From Lachnospiraceae bacterium (GTDB taxonomy: Bacteria > Bacillota > Clostridia > Lachnospirales > Lachnospiraceae), in NCBI GenBank assembly GCA_030524665.1, contig JAUNGL010000009.1:1-42907 (forward strand): 42,907 nucleotides of DNA, in the 5' to 3' direction. Shown one piece after another: positions 1 through 7,872 of this stretch; the first letter of the stretch is position 1, and every line of letters starts with the position of its first letter. The notes under the pieces were generated by a model. That model made no database searches and had not been told where the DNA came from. It saw only the letters and a list, made by a program, of their open reading frames with translations. The translations under genes and the position numbers were made by a program.

Positions 1-73
1 AAGTGAGTAACGCCAGAATGAACATACCAAAAGCCATAAGGTCTTTGAAATCAAAACGATTGTTATTGTTCAT
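1..73 (-). CDS. putative holin-like toxin (type I toxin-like small membrane peptide), partial
   Basis: This reading frame starts at ATG 73 and runs off the left edge of the window, so only 24 residues are visible: MNNNNRFDFKDLMAF and then a hydrophobic stretch GMFILALLT that begins a membrane helix. A strong purine-rich ribosome site (GGGGGCGGTG) lies just upstream. Short peptides with this polar N-terminus, a DLMxFGMF core and one membrane helix are usually annotated in Bacillota as putative holin-like toxins, often paired with an antisense RNA. The C-terminus and any antitoxin RNA lie outside the window, so the toxin role is inferred from resemblance only. The gene sits in the AT-rich DNA that begins where cotJC is broken. 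Confidence 0.6.
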   Translation of the reverse strand, partial: MNNNNRFDFKDLMAFGMFILALLT

Positions 74-143
74 CAGCACCGCCCCCATTCTATGTAAGAA
101 TAGAGGACAATCAAGCCTGTAAAACGGCTGATTCCATATTAGA

Positions 144-172
144 ATCATATCATATATACCTATTCGATTCAA
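144..172 (-). promoter_or_regulatory. sigma-A-type promoter for the holin-like toxin gene
   Basis: On the minus strand a -35 box TTGAAT (172-167) and a -10 box TATGAT (149-144) are separated by exactly 17 nt. The predicted start of transcription is about 65 nt before the toxin ATG. No competing gene uses this sequence. Confidence 0.5.
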
Positions 173-305
173 CGATTTTCTACACTAAAAGACTCTGGAT
201 TTTCCAATTAAATCAAGTGAATAAACTTACTGAAATCAGTAAATCTACGCTGGTCCGATTTAAACGATATAAAATTAAAGGAGATTTTGCCCTATAATTG
301 TATTC

Positions 306-419
306 TTATCTGTTATGACTATAAGGCCCTCCGTATTGTGTAATTATGATCTGTGCCAGCTTTGCGTTTGGGGTAGTGATATGAATCGGATATTCCAGTC
401 TTTTCTCATAATGCCACAT
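306..419 (-). pseudogene. cotJC: cotJC 5' fragment (manganese-catalase-like spore coat protein), broken after codon 32
   Basis: The frame starts at ATG 419, which overlaps the cotJB stop as TGATG and has an AGGAGG site 9 nt upstream, as expected for the third gene of cotJABC. The first residues (MWHYEKRLEYPIHITTPNA, then a segment ending QYGGP) match the N-terminus of CotJC, where the family normally continues into the ferritin-like manganese catalase body of roughly 190 residues. Here the match stops at about nt 324; the frame adds five unrelated residues (YSHNR) and ends at TAA. The start signals look intact, so the break seems recent or maintained. Either the gene was truncated, or an element lies inside it and the 3' part is to the left of the window. 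Confidence 0.75.
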
Positions 420-928
420 CAGCAGGCACCTCCTTCCAGCTCCCATGGCCACGGCTGTGTCATCCACTCCCAGGAATCGCAGTCTGTGCCGTCAATATCT
501 GCAAGTGTCAGCGGACCATATTTCTCTGCATAAGCTGCAAGCGCACGGTTCCGCAGCATATTATATTTTCTGAAATACTGCATGGCTTCCTGATCTTCCG
601 GGTGGGTATCCAGATAGAGCATTGCTTCATAGGCAGCAAAACTGACTTCATTCAGGAAGTCCAGAAGCTGCATGCGGTTTCCGGAAGGGATAGAATCACA
701 GGAATATTCCTGCCTGCATGGACACGACATGTTACAGGCTTCCTTCATCGGCCGCTTATCCTGCATACGTTCCCTGTAACTTCCCATATTGCTCCTCATC
801 GTATTCTGGCACTGGGATGTATAACCCTGCTGCATATGGTTCTGCCCCATACAGCCCTGATGCATCATATTCTGATATCCGGAGCCCCGGTTCATCGAAT
901 TCTGATTCATACAGTTCCTGCTGTTCAT
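419..928 (-). CDS. cotJB: spore coat protein CotJB with long Met/Asn/Gln/Cys-rich N-terminal extension
   Basis: CotJB is a small protein of the spore coat, made in the mother cell with CotJA and CotJC. The C-terminal 85 residues carry the family pattern: LLDFLNEVSFAAYEAMLYLD, a THPEDQEA segment, then YGPLT and the tryptophan-rich end WEWMTQPWPWE. The usual CotJB is only about 80-90 residues. This one has some 85 extra residues in front, rich in Met, Asn, Gln and Cys. I chose ATG 928, which overlaps the cotJA stop as ATGA and lies 9 nt after AGGAGG; ATG 934 is only 3 nt from it. The ATGA overlap suggests translational coupling. Confidence 0.85.
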   Translation of the reverse strand: MNSRNCMNQNSMNRGSGYQNMMHQGCMGQNHMQQGYTSQCQNTMRSNMGSYRERMQDKRPMKEACNMSCPCRQEYSCDSIPSGNRMQLLDFLNEVSFAAYEAMLYLDTHPEDQEAMQYFRKYNMLRNRALAAYAEKYGPLTLADIDGTDCDSWEWMTQPWPWELEGGAC

Positions 929-1152
929 CGGCATGCACCTCCTTTTCCGCAGAATGGCTTGCAAAGGCATGGGAAAATTGTACCAAGCTGCAGACCACGG
1001 CACGGTTCAAAGGTCTGATTCCAATGCTGATAAGGAACATAAGCCATGGCAAGCGGTGCATCCGCCATAGTCATATGGTGATATATTTCGCTGACTCTGC
1101 TGTTTGTCTTTTCCTTCTGACATGCACAGTCTGAACGGGATATCTCCTGCAT
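925..1152 (-). CDS. cotJA: spore coat associated protein CotJA
   Basis: This 75-residue protein contains the CotJA signature PLAMAYVPYQHWNQTFEP followed by a segment ending in GTIFP and a cysteine-containing tail. CotJA is the first product of the cotJ operon and joins the inner spore coat together with CotJC. The N-terminal 30 residues are not conserved in what I recognise. ATG 1152 follows an AGGAGA site by 9 nt. The gene is first in the operon and its stop overlaps the cotJB start. Its presence is the best sign that the organism makes endospores. Confidence 0.85.
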   Translation of the reverse strand: MQEISRSDCACQKEKTNSRVSEIYHHMTMADAPLAMAYVPYQHWNQTFEPCRGLQLGTIFPCLCKPFCGKGGACR

Positions 1153-1191
1153 ATATGCTCATCTCCTGACAAAAATGATTGATTTCATAAT

Positions 1192-1199
1192 AATATATG
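1192..1199 (-). promoter_or_regulatory. possible sigma-E -10 element upstream of cotJA
   Basis: The minus strand reads CATATATT here, close to the sigma-E -10 pattern CATAnnnT, about 40 nt before the cotJA start. A weak -35-like GTCATTT lies about 12 nt upstream, slightly closer than usual. cotJ in Bacillus subtilis is sigma-E dependent, which makes the site plausible, but the match is short. Confidence 0.35.
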
Positions 1200-1245
1200 A
1201 AACAAAAAAGAAAATGACAGTTGTACTGGAAAAATGAAAAAAGAT

Positions 1246-1255
1246 ATGGTATGAT
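1246..1255 (+). promoter_or_regulatory. possible extended -10 promoter for the SEDS gene
   Basis: TGGTATGAT ends at 1255, an extended -10 element with no clear -35 box. It is the best candidate in the 229-nt divergent gap between cotJA and the SEDS gene, and would give a leader of about 120 nt. Confidence 0.3.
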
Positions 1256-1381
1256 AACCCGGTATATGATTTGCAGCCAAATATATAAGCAAGTGCAAGA
1301 CGAACTGTCATTCATGGCAGGAGAGGGCAGTACAGATCTTCTCCGTCTGGCTTGCTGTTACGCGGAAATGAAAGGATTATT

Positions 1382-2746
1382 ATGGCAGTACAATCTGATA
1401 ATTTACGCCCCGTCCGCGGGACAAAAGCCTCTCATTCACAGGCAGCAAAAAAACGCCCGGTGGATCAGAGACAGAAACAAAAACTGAAGCAGCAAACGGC
1501 CGAGCGTCAGAAGCAGCGTATCAATCAACAGACAGCTCAGCATCAGAGATCCAATATAAAGTCACAGGCAGGACAGCGGAAAAAGAAAAAGTCCGGCTAC
1601 AGAGCTTTAAGCTCCGTATTGGTATCAGAACCGGATTATTATGATTACAATTTACTGGCAGTTGTGATCCTTCTCACCTGCTTCGGTCTGGTTATGCTCT
1701 ACAGTACAAGTGCATATGAGGCAAGTCTCGGTGAGAATGGAAACGATATGTTCTATTTCGGGAAGCAGGCAGTGATCAGTGCAGGTGCACTGATTCTGGT
1801 ACTTCTTGGCTCCCAGATTGATTATCACTTTTTGTCGAAATTTTCCATGCATCTGTACTGGATTGCAGTTGTATTCCTGATCGCGACGAAATTTATCGGA
1901 AGAGAGGTCAACGGTGCGAAGCGCTGGATTTATTTCGGACCGATTTCCTTCCAGCCGGCCGAACTGGCCAAGCTGGCGATTATCCTGTTTTTACCGACGC
2001 TGATTGTGAAAATGGGACATAAGCTGAAGGGATGGAAAGCACCTGGTGTCGTTTTCCTGTTCGGAGGGTTTGCCTCCTTCTGCACATACGTGTTTACAGA
2101 TAATCTGAGTACGGCACTGATTATTCTCGGAATTACCGTCATTCTGATTTTCATCGCACATCCAAAGACTATGCCCTTTGTCATTGGGGGAGGGATCGGA
2201 GCAGTTCTGGTCGTGATTCTCGTATGGTTTCTGGTAACTATGGCAGATGGCAGCGGAAGTTTCCGTATCCGCCGTATTCAGGTCTGGCTTGACCCGGAAT
2301 CCTATTCGAGTGTCGGCGGTTATCAGGTCATGCAGGCACTTTATGCAATCGGTTCCGGCGGCTTTCTCGGCAAGGGCCTTGGAAACAGTGCACAGAAGCT
2401 CGGCGCACTGCCTGAAGCACAGAATGATATGATTTTTTCCATTATATGTGAGGAGCTTGGAATTTTCGGAGCAGCACTTCTGATGCTGATGTTTATATTC
2501 ATGCTGTACCGTCTGGTATTTATCGCACAGAATGCACCGGATTTACTGGGCTCCCTGATAGTATCGGGTATTTTTGTCCACATTGCACTTCAGGTAGTGC
2601 TGAATATCGCGGTCGTGATCAATCTGATCCCCACCACAGGTATTACGCTGCCGTTTGTCAGCTACGGTGGTACATCCATCCTGTTCCTGATGGCAGAGAT
2701 GGCACTGGCACTCAGTGTATCGAGACAGATACGATTCCGGTCATAA
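1382..2746 (+). CDS. FtsW/SpoVE/RodA (SEDS) family peptidoglycan glycosyltransferase with basic N-terminal tail
   Basis: SEDS proteins polymerise lipid II in the membrane together with a class B penicillin-binding protein. This 454-residue protein has about ten hydrophobic helices from residue ~85 onward and the family landmarks FQPAELAKL, ALPEAQNDMIFSI (with the loop acidic residue) and TGITLPFVSYGGTS near the C-terminus. Residues 1-76 form a cytoplasmic tail rich in Lys, Arg and Gln, unusual in length. Start ATG 1382 follows AAAGGA; a TTG at 1352 would add ten residues without a good ribosome site. The gene stands alone, away from a dcw cluster, so whether it is the division FtsW or the sporulation SpoVE cannot be told. 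RodA is the separate gene at 33636-34745. Confidence 0.85.
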   Translation: MAVQSDNLRPVRGTKASHSQAAKKRPVDQRQKQKLKQQTAERQKQRINQQTAQHQRSNIKSQAGQRKKKKSGYRALSSVLVSEPDYYDYNLLAVVILLTCFGLVMLYSTSAYEASLGENGNDMFYFGKQAVISAGALILVLLGSQIDYHFLSKFSMHLYWIAVVFLIATKFIGREVNGAKRWIYFGPISFQPAELAKLAIILFLPTLIVKMGHKLKGWKAPGVVFLFGGFASFCTYVFTDNLSTALIILGITVILIFIAHPKTMPFVIGGGIGAVLVVILVWFLVTMADGSGSFRIRRIQVWLDPESYSSVGGYQVMQALYAIGSGGFLGKGLGNSAQKLGALPEAQNDMIFSIICEELGIFGAALLMLMFIFMLYRLVFIAQNAPDLLGSLIVSGIFVHIALQVVLNIAVVINLIPTTGITLPFVSYGGTSILFLMAEMALALSVSRQIRFRS

Positions 2747-2800
2747 CTATAACTGCACCTCGTTGGCTTTAGCGTCAACGGGGAATTTGCTCAATTTGTA

Positions 2801-2917
2801 ATGTATCGTATCGGAAAATGTCCGGATTTGCAGAGTTTTATCATTACTGCCCACGGAAAGGACAGGACTATTTCCGATATGATATCGACAGAATCAGCTG
2901 ATTCTGGAGTGCTGTGA
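2801..2917 (+). CDS. possible small ORF (38 aa), unknown
   Basis: An ATG-initiated frame of 38 codons lies in the gap between the SEDS gene and gltX. The frame is open further upstream to about 2753, giving 54 sense codons, and its composition reads like protein, beginning MYRIGKCPDLQ. There is no convincing ribosome site. It may be a remnant of a gene or chance. The end overlaps the two perfect dyads at 2889-2934. Confidence 0.2.
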   Translation: MYRIGKCPDLQSFIITAHGKDRTISDMISTESADSGVL

Positions 2918-3000
2918 GAATAAGCTTCTCACAGTGCTATATATTATGCCGTACTGCAGCGGAGTTTTTGAGATTTGTCTCCGGATTTGCTGCGGCAGTC
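2889..3000 (+). promoter_or_regulatory. structured 5' region of gltX with three dyads
   Basis: Three inverted repeats follow one another upstream of gltX: a perfect 18-nt palindrome CAGAATCAGCTGATTCTG (2889-2906); a 9-bp stem CTGTGAGAA/TTCTCACAG with 5-nt loop (2912-2934); and a bulged stem pairing GCAGC-GGAG (2956-2964) with CTCC (2979-2982) and GCTGC (2989-2993). None is followed by a T-run, so they are not simple terminators, and no T-box sequence (AGGGTGGAACCGCG) is present. Confidence 0.35.
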
Positions 3001-3058
3001 AGGGGAGTATGGAATCATTTCTCCTGTTTCAGAATGATTATGGAAAGAGGTTAAAAAA

Positions 3059-4519
3059 ATGAGTAACGTCAAGACAAGATTTGCACCCAGCCCGACAGGA
3101 CGGATGCATGTGGGAAATCTGAGGACTGCTTTGTATGCGTATCTGATCGCAAAACACTCGGGCGGTACGTTTATGCTCCGTATCGAAGACACTGACCAGG
3201 AGCGTCTGGTAGAAGGCGCCGTTGATATTATTTACCGGACCCTGGCTAAGACCGGGCTGGTACACGATGAGGGGCCGGACAAGGACGGCGGATGCGGTCC
3301 ATACGTGCAGAGTGAGCGTCAGAAAGCCGGTATTTATCTGGAATATGCAAAGAAACTGATTGAAAAAGGCGAAGCATATTACTGTTTCTGCGACAAGGAG
3401 CGTCTCGATTCCCTGAAGCAGGAGGTAGCAGGAAAAGAAATCGTTGTTTACGACAAGCACTGCCTGCATTTGTCGAAGGAAGAGGTAGAAGCGAAGCTGG
3501 CTGCCGGAGTCCCGTATGTTATCCGCCAGAATGTACCAAGGGAAGGTACGACGAGCTTCGTCGATGAGATTTATGGCGTGATCGAGGTTCCGAACGCAGA
3601 GCTGGATGATATGATCCTGATCAAATCAGACGGCTATCCAACCTATAATTTCGCCAATGTAGTAGATGACCATTTGATGGGAATCACCCATGTAGTGCGT
3701 GGAAATGAATATCTTTCATCTGCTCCGAAGTATAATCGGCTCTATGAAGCATTTGGATGGGAAGTTCCTGTATACGTACACTGCCCGCTGATCACAAACG
3801 AAGAACACAAAAAGCTCAGCAAGCGTTCCGGTCATTCTTCCTACGAAGATCTGCTGGAACAGGGCTTTGTATCAGAAGCAATTGTTAATTATGTGGCTCT
3901 TCTCGGCTGGTGCCCGGAGGATAATCGTGAGATTTTCTCTCTTGAAGAGCTGGTAGAAGCATTTGACTACCATCATATGAGCAAATCCCCGGCCGTATTT
4001 GATATACAGAAGCTCCGCTGGATGAACGGAGAGTATCTGAAAGCTATGGACAGCGAGGATTTCTACCAGAGAGCACTTCCATATCTGCAGAAGGTCATTA
4101 CAAAGGATATGGATCTGCACAAGATTGCGGAGATGGTCAAGACACGGATCGAAGTCTTCCCGGATATCGCTGAGATGGTTGATTTCTTTCAGGAAGTACC
4201 GGAATATGATCCGGCTATCTATACACACAAGAAAATGAAGACAAATATGCAGAGCTCTTATGAGGTATTAAAAGACCTCCTTCCCCTCCTCACAGCACAG
4301 GAGGATTACAGCAATGATGCCCTCTATGCGCTCCTGAAGGGCTACACGGAAGAGAAGGGCTATAAGAATGGCTACGTACTCTGGCCGGTACGGATTGCAG
4401 TATCCGGCAAGCAGATGACTCCTGCCGGGGCAACCGAGATCATGGAAGTCATCGGCAAGGACGAGACCGTGGCAAGAATCGGCAAAGCAATCGAACTGTT
4501 AGGAGAAGCATGCAAATAA
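3059..4519 (+). CDS. gltX: glutamyl-tRNA synthetase
   Basis: GltX charges tRNA-Glu with glutamate, using ATP, in the cytoplasm. The 486-residue protein has the class I signature [12 protein letters not shown] at residues 9-20 (HIGH motif), and KLSKRSG near residue 250 (KMSKS motif), followed by the helical anticodon-binding region. Length fits the bacterial family (about 470-490). ATG 3059 is preceded by AGAGG. The stop overlaps the start of the downstream helicase by 10 nt, so the two are co-transcribed. Whether it also charges tRNA-Gln (non-discriminating type) cannot be judged without seeing gatCAB or glnS in the genome. Confidence 0.97.
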   Translation: MSNVKTRFAPSPTGRMHVGNLRTALYAYLIAKHSGGTFMLRIEDTDQERLVEGAVDIIYRTLAKTGLVHDEGPDKDGGCGPYVQSERQKAGIYLEYAKKLIEKGEAYYCFCDKERLDSLKQEVAGKEIVVYDKHCLHLSKEEVEAKLAAGVPYVIRQNVPREGTTSFVDEIYGVIEVPNAELDDMILIKSDGYPTYNFANVVDDHLMGITHVVRGNEYLSSAPKYNRLYEAFGWEVPVYVHCPLITNEEHKKLSKRSGHSSYEDLLEQGFVSEAIVNYVALLGWCPEDNREIFSLEELVEAFDYHHMSKSPAVFDIQKLRWMNGEYLKAMDSEDFYQRALPYLQKVITKDMDLHKIAEMVKTRIEVFPDIAEMVDFFQEVPEYDPAIYTHKKMKTNMQSSYEVLKDLLPLLTAQEDYSNDALYALLKGYTEEKGYKNGYVLWPVRIAVSGKQMTPAGATEIMEVIGKDETVARIGKAIELLGEACK

Positions 4520-6339
4520 GCGAAGCACAGTCAAGGGCAATCGCCCACCAGACGGGACCGGCTATGGTACTTGCCGGTCCCGGTTCCGGAAAAACCCTCG
4601 TAATCACAAACCGAACCAGATATCTCATTGAATCCTGCGGCGTAAAGCCTGGAGAAATACTGGTCATTACCTTTACAAAAGCAGCTGCGGCAGAGATGCG
4701 GGAGCGTTTTTCACGTATGTCAAACGCACGAGGAGTGACATTTGGGACATTTCATGCCGTTTTCTTCGGCATTTTAAAACATGCCTATCACTATACAGCC
4801 GCCAACATCCTGCGTGAAGATCAGAAGTATCACATCTTACAGGAGCTGGTACATGAAACCAAGGTTGTGATGGAGGATGAGAAAGAGTTTCTGTCTGACC
4901 TGATTTCTGAAATCAGTATGGTCAAAAACGAGCGGATCGATCTGAATCATTACTACTCACGCCTTTGCCCGGAGGAAACCTTCCGCACAATCTTCCGCCG
5001 GTATGAAGAAATCCATAAGAACCAGGGATTACTCGACTTTGACGATATGCTGGTCTACAGTTATGAACTATTGAAAGCCCGACCGGATATCCTTTCCGGA
5101 TGGCAGAAACGGTTCCGCTATATTCTGGTCGATGAGTTTCAGGATATCAATGCGCTGCAGTATGAGATCGTCCGGATGCTTGCCATGCCTGAAAACAATC
5201 TGTTTATCGTCGGTGATGACGATCAGTCCATCTATCGTTTCCGCGGAGCCAAACCTGAAATCATGCTGAATTTCCCAAAGGACTATCCGGATGCCGCCGT
5301 TATTGAACTGGACTGCAATTTCCGTTCCACCCCGGCAATTCTGCACGGTGCCCTGGATGTAATCTCAGAAAACCAGCACCGTTTTCCGAAAAAACTGCGC
5401 GCAATGAGAAGCGGCGGACAGGCAATTGACCTTCGTGAGCTTCAGGATCAGGATCATGAAAGCCTTTATCTGGTGAAATGTATCCGTAAAAGTCTGGAAC
5501 AGGGGCTGGAACTGTCGGATATCGCGATTTTGTTCCGCACAAATCAGGGTGCACGTCCGTTCGCAGAGCGGCTTCTGGAATTCAATCTTCCCTTCGTGAT
5601 GCGGGATGCCCTGCCAAATATTTATGAACACTGGATTGCAGGAGATATCTTCGCTTATCTTCATCTGGCACGGGAGCGGCTGGACCGCAGAGAATTCCTG
5701 CGTGTCATGAACCGTCCGAAACGGTATTTCAGCAGAGACAGTATCGATTCTTCTGTCGTATCTTTCGAGACATTGCGTACCTATTATGAAGAAAAAGAAT
5801 GGATGCAGGATCGGATTGACCGGATGGAGACTGATCTGCGGGTCATTCGTTCCCTGAAACCGTATGCTGCGGTCAATTATATCAGGTTTGGCATCGGATA
5901 TGAGGATTTTCTGAAAGAATATGCCGCATACCGGAAGCTGAAGGCAGAAGACCTGATCGACCTTCTGAATGAAATTCAGGAAGGTGCCAAGCCTTTCCAG
6001 ACTGTCGATGAATGGCTTACGCATATCGAAGAGTATAAGAAAACACTGGAAGAGAAGGGACATCAGACGAAATCTGAGAACGACGCTGTCACACTGGCCA
6101 CTCTGCACAGTTCCAAAGGGCTGGAATTTCGTGAGGTTTTTCTGGTTGATATCAACGAAGGGGTGATCCCCCACAAAAAGGCATCGCTGGAAGCCGATCT
6201 GGAAGAAGAACGGCGTCTGTTTTATGTAGGTATGACACGGGCAAAAGAAAAGCTGCATTTATTTTACGTGAAAGAGCGCTACGGTCATGTAATGGAACCT
6301 TCCGAATTTCTGGATGGGTGGCTGACAGAAGAGATGTAA
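4510..6339 (+). CDS. ATP-dependent 3'-5' DNA helicase, UvrD/PcrA family (short form)
   Basis: A superfamily 1A helicase. In order: Walker A GPGSGKT (residues 23-29), motif Ia [15 protein letters not shown], Walker B/motif [10 protein letters not shown] (~208-215), motif [16 protein letters not shown], motif IV FRST, motif [11 protein letters not shown] and motif [17 protein letters not shown]. Such proteins unwind DNA during repair and clear replication forks. At 609 residues it is shorter than PcrA or UvrD (about 720-750); it lacks the C-terminal tail that binds RNA polymerase in those proteins. ATG 4510 lies inside gltX and has AGGAG upstream. It is probably a second UvrD-like helicase rather than PcrA itself. 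Confidence 0.92.
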   Translation: MQISEAQSRAIAHQTGPAMVLAGPGSGKTLVITNRTRYLIESCGVKPGEILVITFTKAAAAEMRERFSRMSNARGVTFGTFHAVFFGILKHAYHYTAANILREDQKYHILQELVHETKVVMEDEKEFLSDLISEISMVKNERIDLNHYYSRLCPEETFRTIFRRYEEIHKNQGLLDFDDMLVYSYELLKARPDILSGWQKRFRYILVDEFQDINALQYEIVRMLAMPENNLFIVGDDDQSIYRFRGAKPEIMLNFPKDYPDAAVIELDCNFRSTPAILHGALDVISENQHRFPKKLRAMRSGGQAIDLRELQDQDHESLYLVKCIRKSLEQGLELSDIAILFRTNQGARPFAERLLEFNLPFVMRDALPNIYEHWIAGDIFAYLHLARERLDRREFLRVMNRPKRYFSRDSIDSSVVSFETLRTYYEEKEWMQDRIDRMETDLRVIRSLKPYAAVNYIRFGIGYEDFLKEYAAYRKLKAEDLIDLLNEIQEGAKPFQTVDEWLTHIEEYKKTLEEKGHQTKSENDAVTLATLHSSKGLEFREVFLVDINEGVIPHKKASLEADLEEERRLFYVGMTRAKEKLHLFYVKERYGHVMEPSEFLDGWLTEEM

Positions 6340-6420
6340 TGATTTAAGTGTCAAATGGCGAATCTAAAATCCAGACTGTTGTATTTGTATATTAGCAAAC
6401 AAAATGCCGCAAAATGCAAG

Positions 6421-6507
6421 TCAGTTACCATGTCTGATATCTGTCAAAGGATTCTTGATACCATACATCGCAACTGCCTGCAGTCTTGCGGCATCCTCTT
6501 TTATCAT
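6421..6507 (-). CDS. possible small ORF (28 aa) downstream of the DUF1292 gene
   Basis: ATG 6507 lies 13 nt after the DUF1292 stop and 4 nt after a GAGGA site. The frame encodes 28 residues beginning MIKEDAARLQAVAMYG and ending in DIRHGN. The composition is protein-like, and the gene is in the right place for a second cistron. An 8-bp inverted repeat (TGCCGCAA / TTGCGGCA) has its left copy near 6404-6411 and its right copy near 6486-6493, so it brackets the 3' part of the frame. I do not recognise a family; it could equally be the tail of a lost gene. Confidence 0.3.
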   Translation of the reverse strand: MIKEDAARLQAVAMYGIKNPLTDIRHGN

Positions 6508-6520
6508 CGATCCTCAGAAC

Positions 6521-6862
6521 TTAGTCCTCAGCCGGAACAAGCTCATCGTATTCCAGGGAATCCAGCCATTCGTCAAATCCGTCTGATGCTGCCTCATACT
6601 CGGCGTCATCTTCGATATTTTCCAGAGACGGCATCCCATTTTCTTCTGTGTAGCGGTAAATAAATACTTCACCGTCTTCATTCTCACCATTCTCGTTCAG
6701 CGGAAGAAGGGCGATATAATTGTTTCCTGCTGCTTCAAAAATAGTCAGGATCGAACATTCCAGAGTTTCATCATTATCAAGTGTCAGAGTAATGGTAGCT
6801 CCACCTCCGCAGTCTGAACCGCAGCTATTGCAGTCACCATTACAATTTTCAAAATCGCTCAT
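6521..6862 (-). CDS. DUF1292 domain protein (YrzB-like), Cys-rich N-terminus
   Basis: The 113-residue protein has the DUF1292 pattern: ITLTLDNDETLECSILTIFE, then YIALLPL, an acidic stretch, GEVFIYRY and an acidic C-terminus. Function of the family is unknown. The N-terminus carries four Cys in CNGDCNSCGSDCGGG, which could bind metal; this is visible, but its role is inference. ATG 6862 is chosen because AGAGAGG lies 8 nt upstream and the domain starts shortly after; an upstream in-frame start at 6949 would overlap the promoter. In many Clostridia DUF1292 genes sit near yrrK and ribosomal genes, which is not the case here. Confidence 0.85.
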   Translation of the reverse strand: MSDFENCNGDCNSCGSDCGGGATITLTLDNDETLECSILTIFEAAGNNYIALLPLNENGENEDGEVFIYRYTEENGMPSLENIEDDAEYEAASDGFDEWLDSLEYDELVPAED

Positions 6863-6920
6863 TTGTAATCCCTCTCTTAACTGTTTTGGACTGGCCGCAA
6901 AAACAGCGGCTGTTATTGAC

Positions 6921-6949
6921 ACTTTATCAGAAAAGCGCGTCAATGGCAA
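6921..6949 (-). promoter_or_regulatory. promoter for the DUF1292 gene
   Basis: Minus-strand TTGCCA (6949-6944) and TAAAGT (6926-6921) are spaced by 17 nt, and the -10 has an upstream TGA. It lies about 60 nt before the start codon. Confidence 0.5.
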
Positions 6950-6997
6950 GATTATTTTGTGAAAACATAAAAATAGCTGGGAAATTCATGGGATTGA

Positions 6998-7006
6998 TGT
7001 TATACT
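6998..7006 (+). promoter_or_regulatory. extended -10 promoter for xth
   Basis: TGTTATACT is a near-perfect extended -10 element about 30 nt before the exonuclease start. No good -35 is visible, which is common when TGn precedes the -10. Confidence 0.45.
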
Positions 7007-7036
7007 GATACTAAAGTGTTTTGGAGGAAACTGAGA

Positions 7037-7792
7037 ATGAGACTGATATCATGGAATGTAAATGGGCTGCGCGCATGTGTACAGAAGGGATTTCTTGATT
7101 ATTTCAAAGAAGCGGATGCAGATATTTTCTGTATTCAGGAGAGCAAATTGCAGGAGGGACAGATAGAACTTGACCTGCCGGGATATTATCAATACTGGAA
7201 TTACGCGGAGAAAAAAGGATATTCCGGGACTGCCGTGTTTACGAAATCAGAACCTCTGTCAGTTACTTATGGCATAGGTATAGAAGAACATGACCATGAA
7301 GGGCGGGTAATCACGCTGGAATATCCGGATTTTTATCTGGTTACGGTCTATACTCCGAATTCACAGAACGAACTGGCACGTCTGGATTACCGTATGAACT
7401 GGGAAGATGCATTTCTGGCCTACCTGAAAAAGCTGGAAGAGAAAAAGCCCGTAGTGTTCTGCGGAGACCTGAATGTAGCTCACCGGGAAATCGATCTGAA
7501 GAACCCAAGGACGAACCGCAAAAATGCAGGCTTTACAGACGAAGAGCGTGCAAAATTCACCAGATTGACCGAACAGGGCTTCATTGACACCTTCCGGTTC
7601 TTTTATCCGGAACAGGAGGGAATCTACAGTTGGTGGTCCTACCGCTTCAAGGCGCGTGAGAAGAATGCAGGGTGGCGTATTGATTACTTCTGTGTCTCGG
7701 AATGTCTGAGGAACAAACTGAAGGATGCAAAAATCCACACCGAAGTCTATGGTTCGGACCACTGCCCTGTAGAGCTGGATATTTCATTGTAA
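7037..7792 (+). CDS. xth: exodeoxyribonuclease III (AP endonuclease)
   Basis: Xth removes nucleotides from 3' ends and cuts DNA at abasic sites during base excision repair. The 251-residue protein has the metal-dependent phosphatase-fold motifs in order: [10 protein letters not shown] (Asn), CIQESKLQ (metal-binding Glu), [11 protein letters not shown] (Asp/Asn), WWSYRF and WRIDYF, and the terminal catalytic SDHCPV (Asp-His). ATG 7037 follows GGAGG by 9 nt; the frame is open seven codons further upstream but without a better site. It has its own promoter and no close partner. Confidence 0.95.
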   Translation: MRLISWNVNGLRACVQKGFLDYFKEADADIFCIQESKLQEGQIELDLPGYYQYWNYAEKKGYSGTAVFTKSEPLSVTYGIGIEEHDHEGRVITLEYPDFYLVTVYTPNSQNELARLDYRMNWEDAFLAYLKKLEEKKPVVFCGDLNVAHREIDLKNPRTNRKNAGFTDEERAKFTRLTEQGFIDTFRFFYPEQEGIYSWWSYRFKAREKNAGWRIDYFCVSECLRNKLKDAKIHTEVYGSDHCPVELDISL

Positions 7793-7872
7793 TCTGTCAT
7801 ATGATTATGGTATTCGGTATCACACTGACCCGGATGCCCGATTCCAGGAATCAGACATAGGAGAAAGGTTGA

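Noticed and set aside
250-305. Small plus-strand gene after AAAGGAGATTTTG
   Set aside because: The ribosome-site spacing to TTG is only 3 nt, and the frame gives about 18 codons antisense to the cotJC break region.
315-533. Plus-strand frame of 72 codons
   Set aside because: It lies antisense to the cotJB and cotJC ends, which have clear family matches and ribosome sites.
1221-1487. Plus-strand frame of 88 codons overlapping the SEDS start
   Set aside because: No family resemblance or good ribosome site; most of it is leader and the SEDS N-terminus in another frame.
2747-3058. T-box leader before gltX
   Set aside because: No AGGGTGGAACCGCG-type block and no terminator/antiterminator pair was found.
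5365-6258. Minus-strand frame of 297 codons
   Set aside because: Fully antisense to the helicase motifs; composition is that of a shadow frame.
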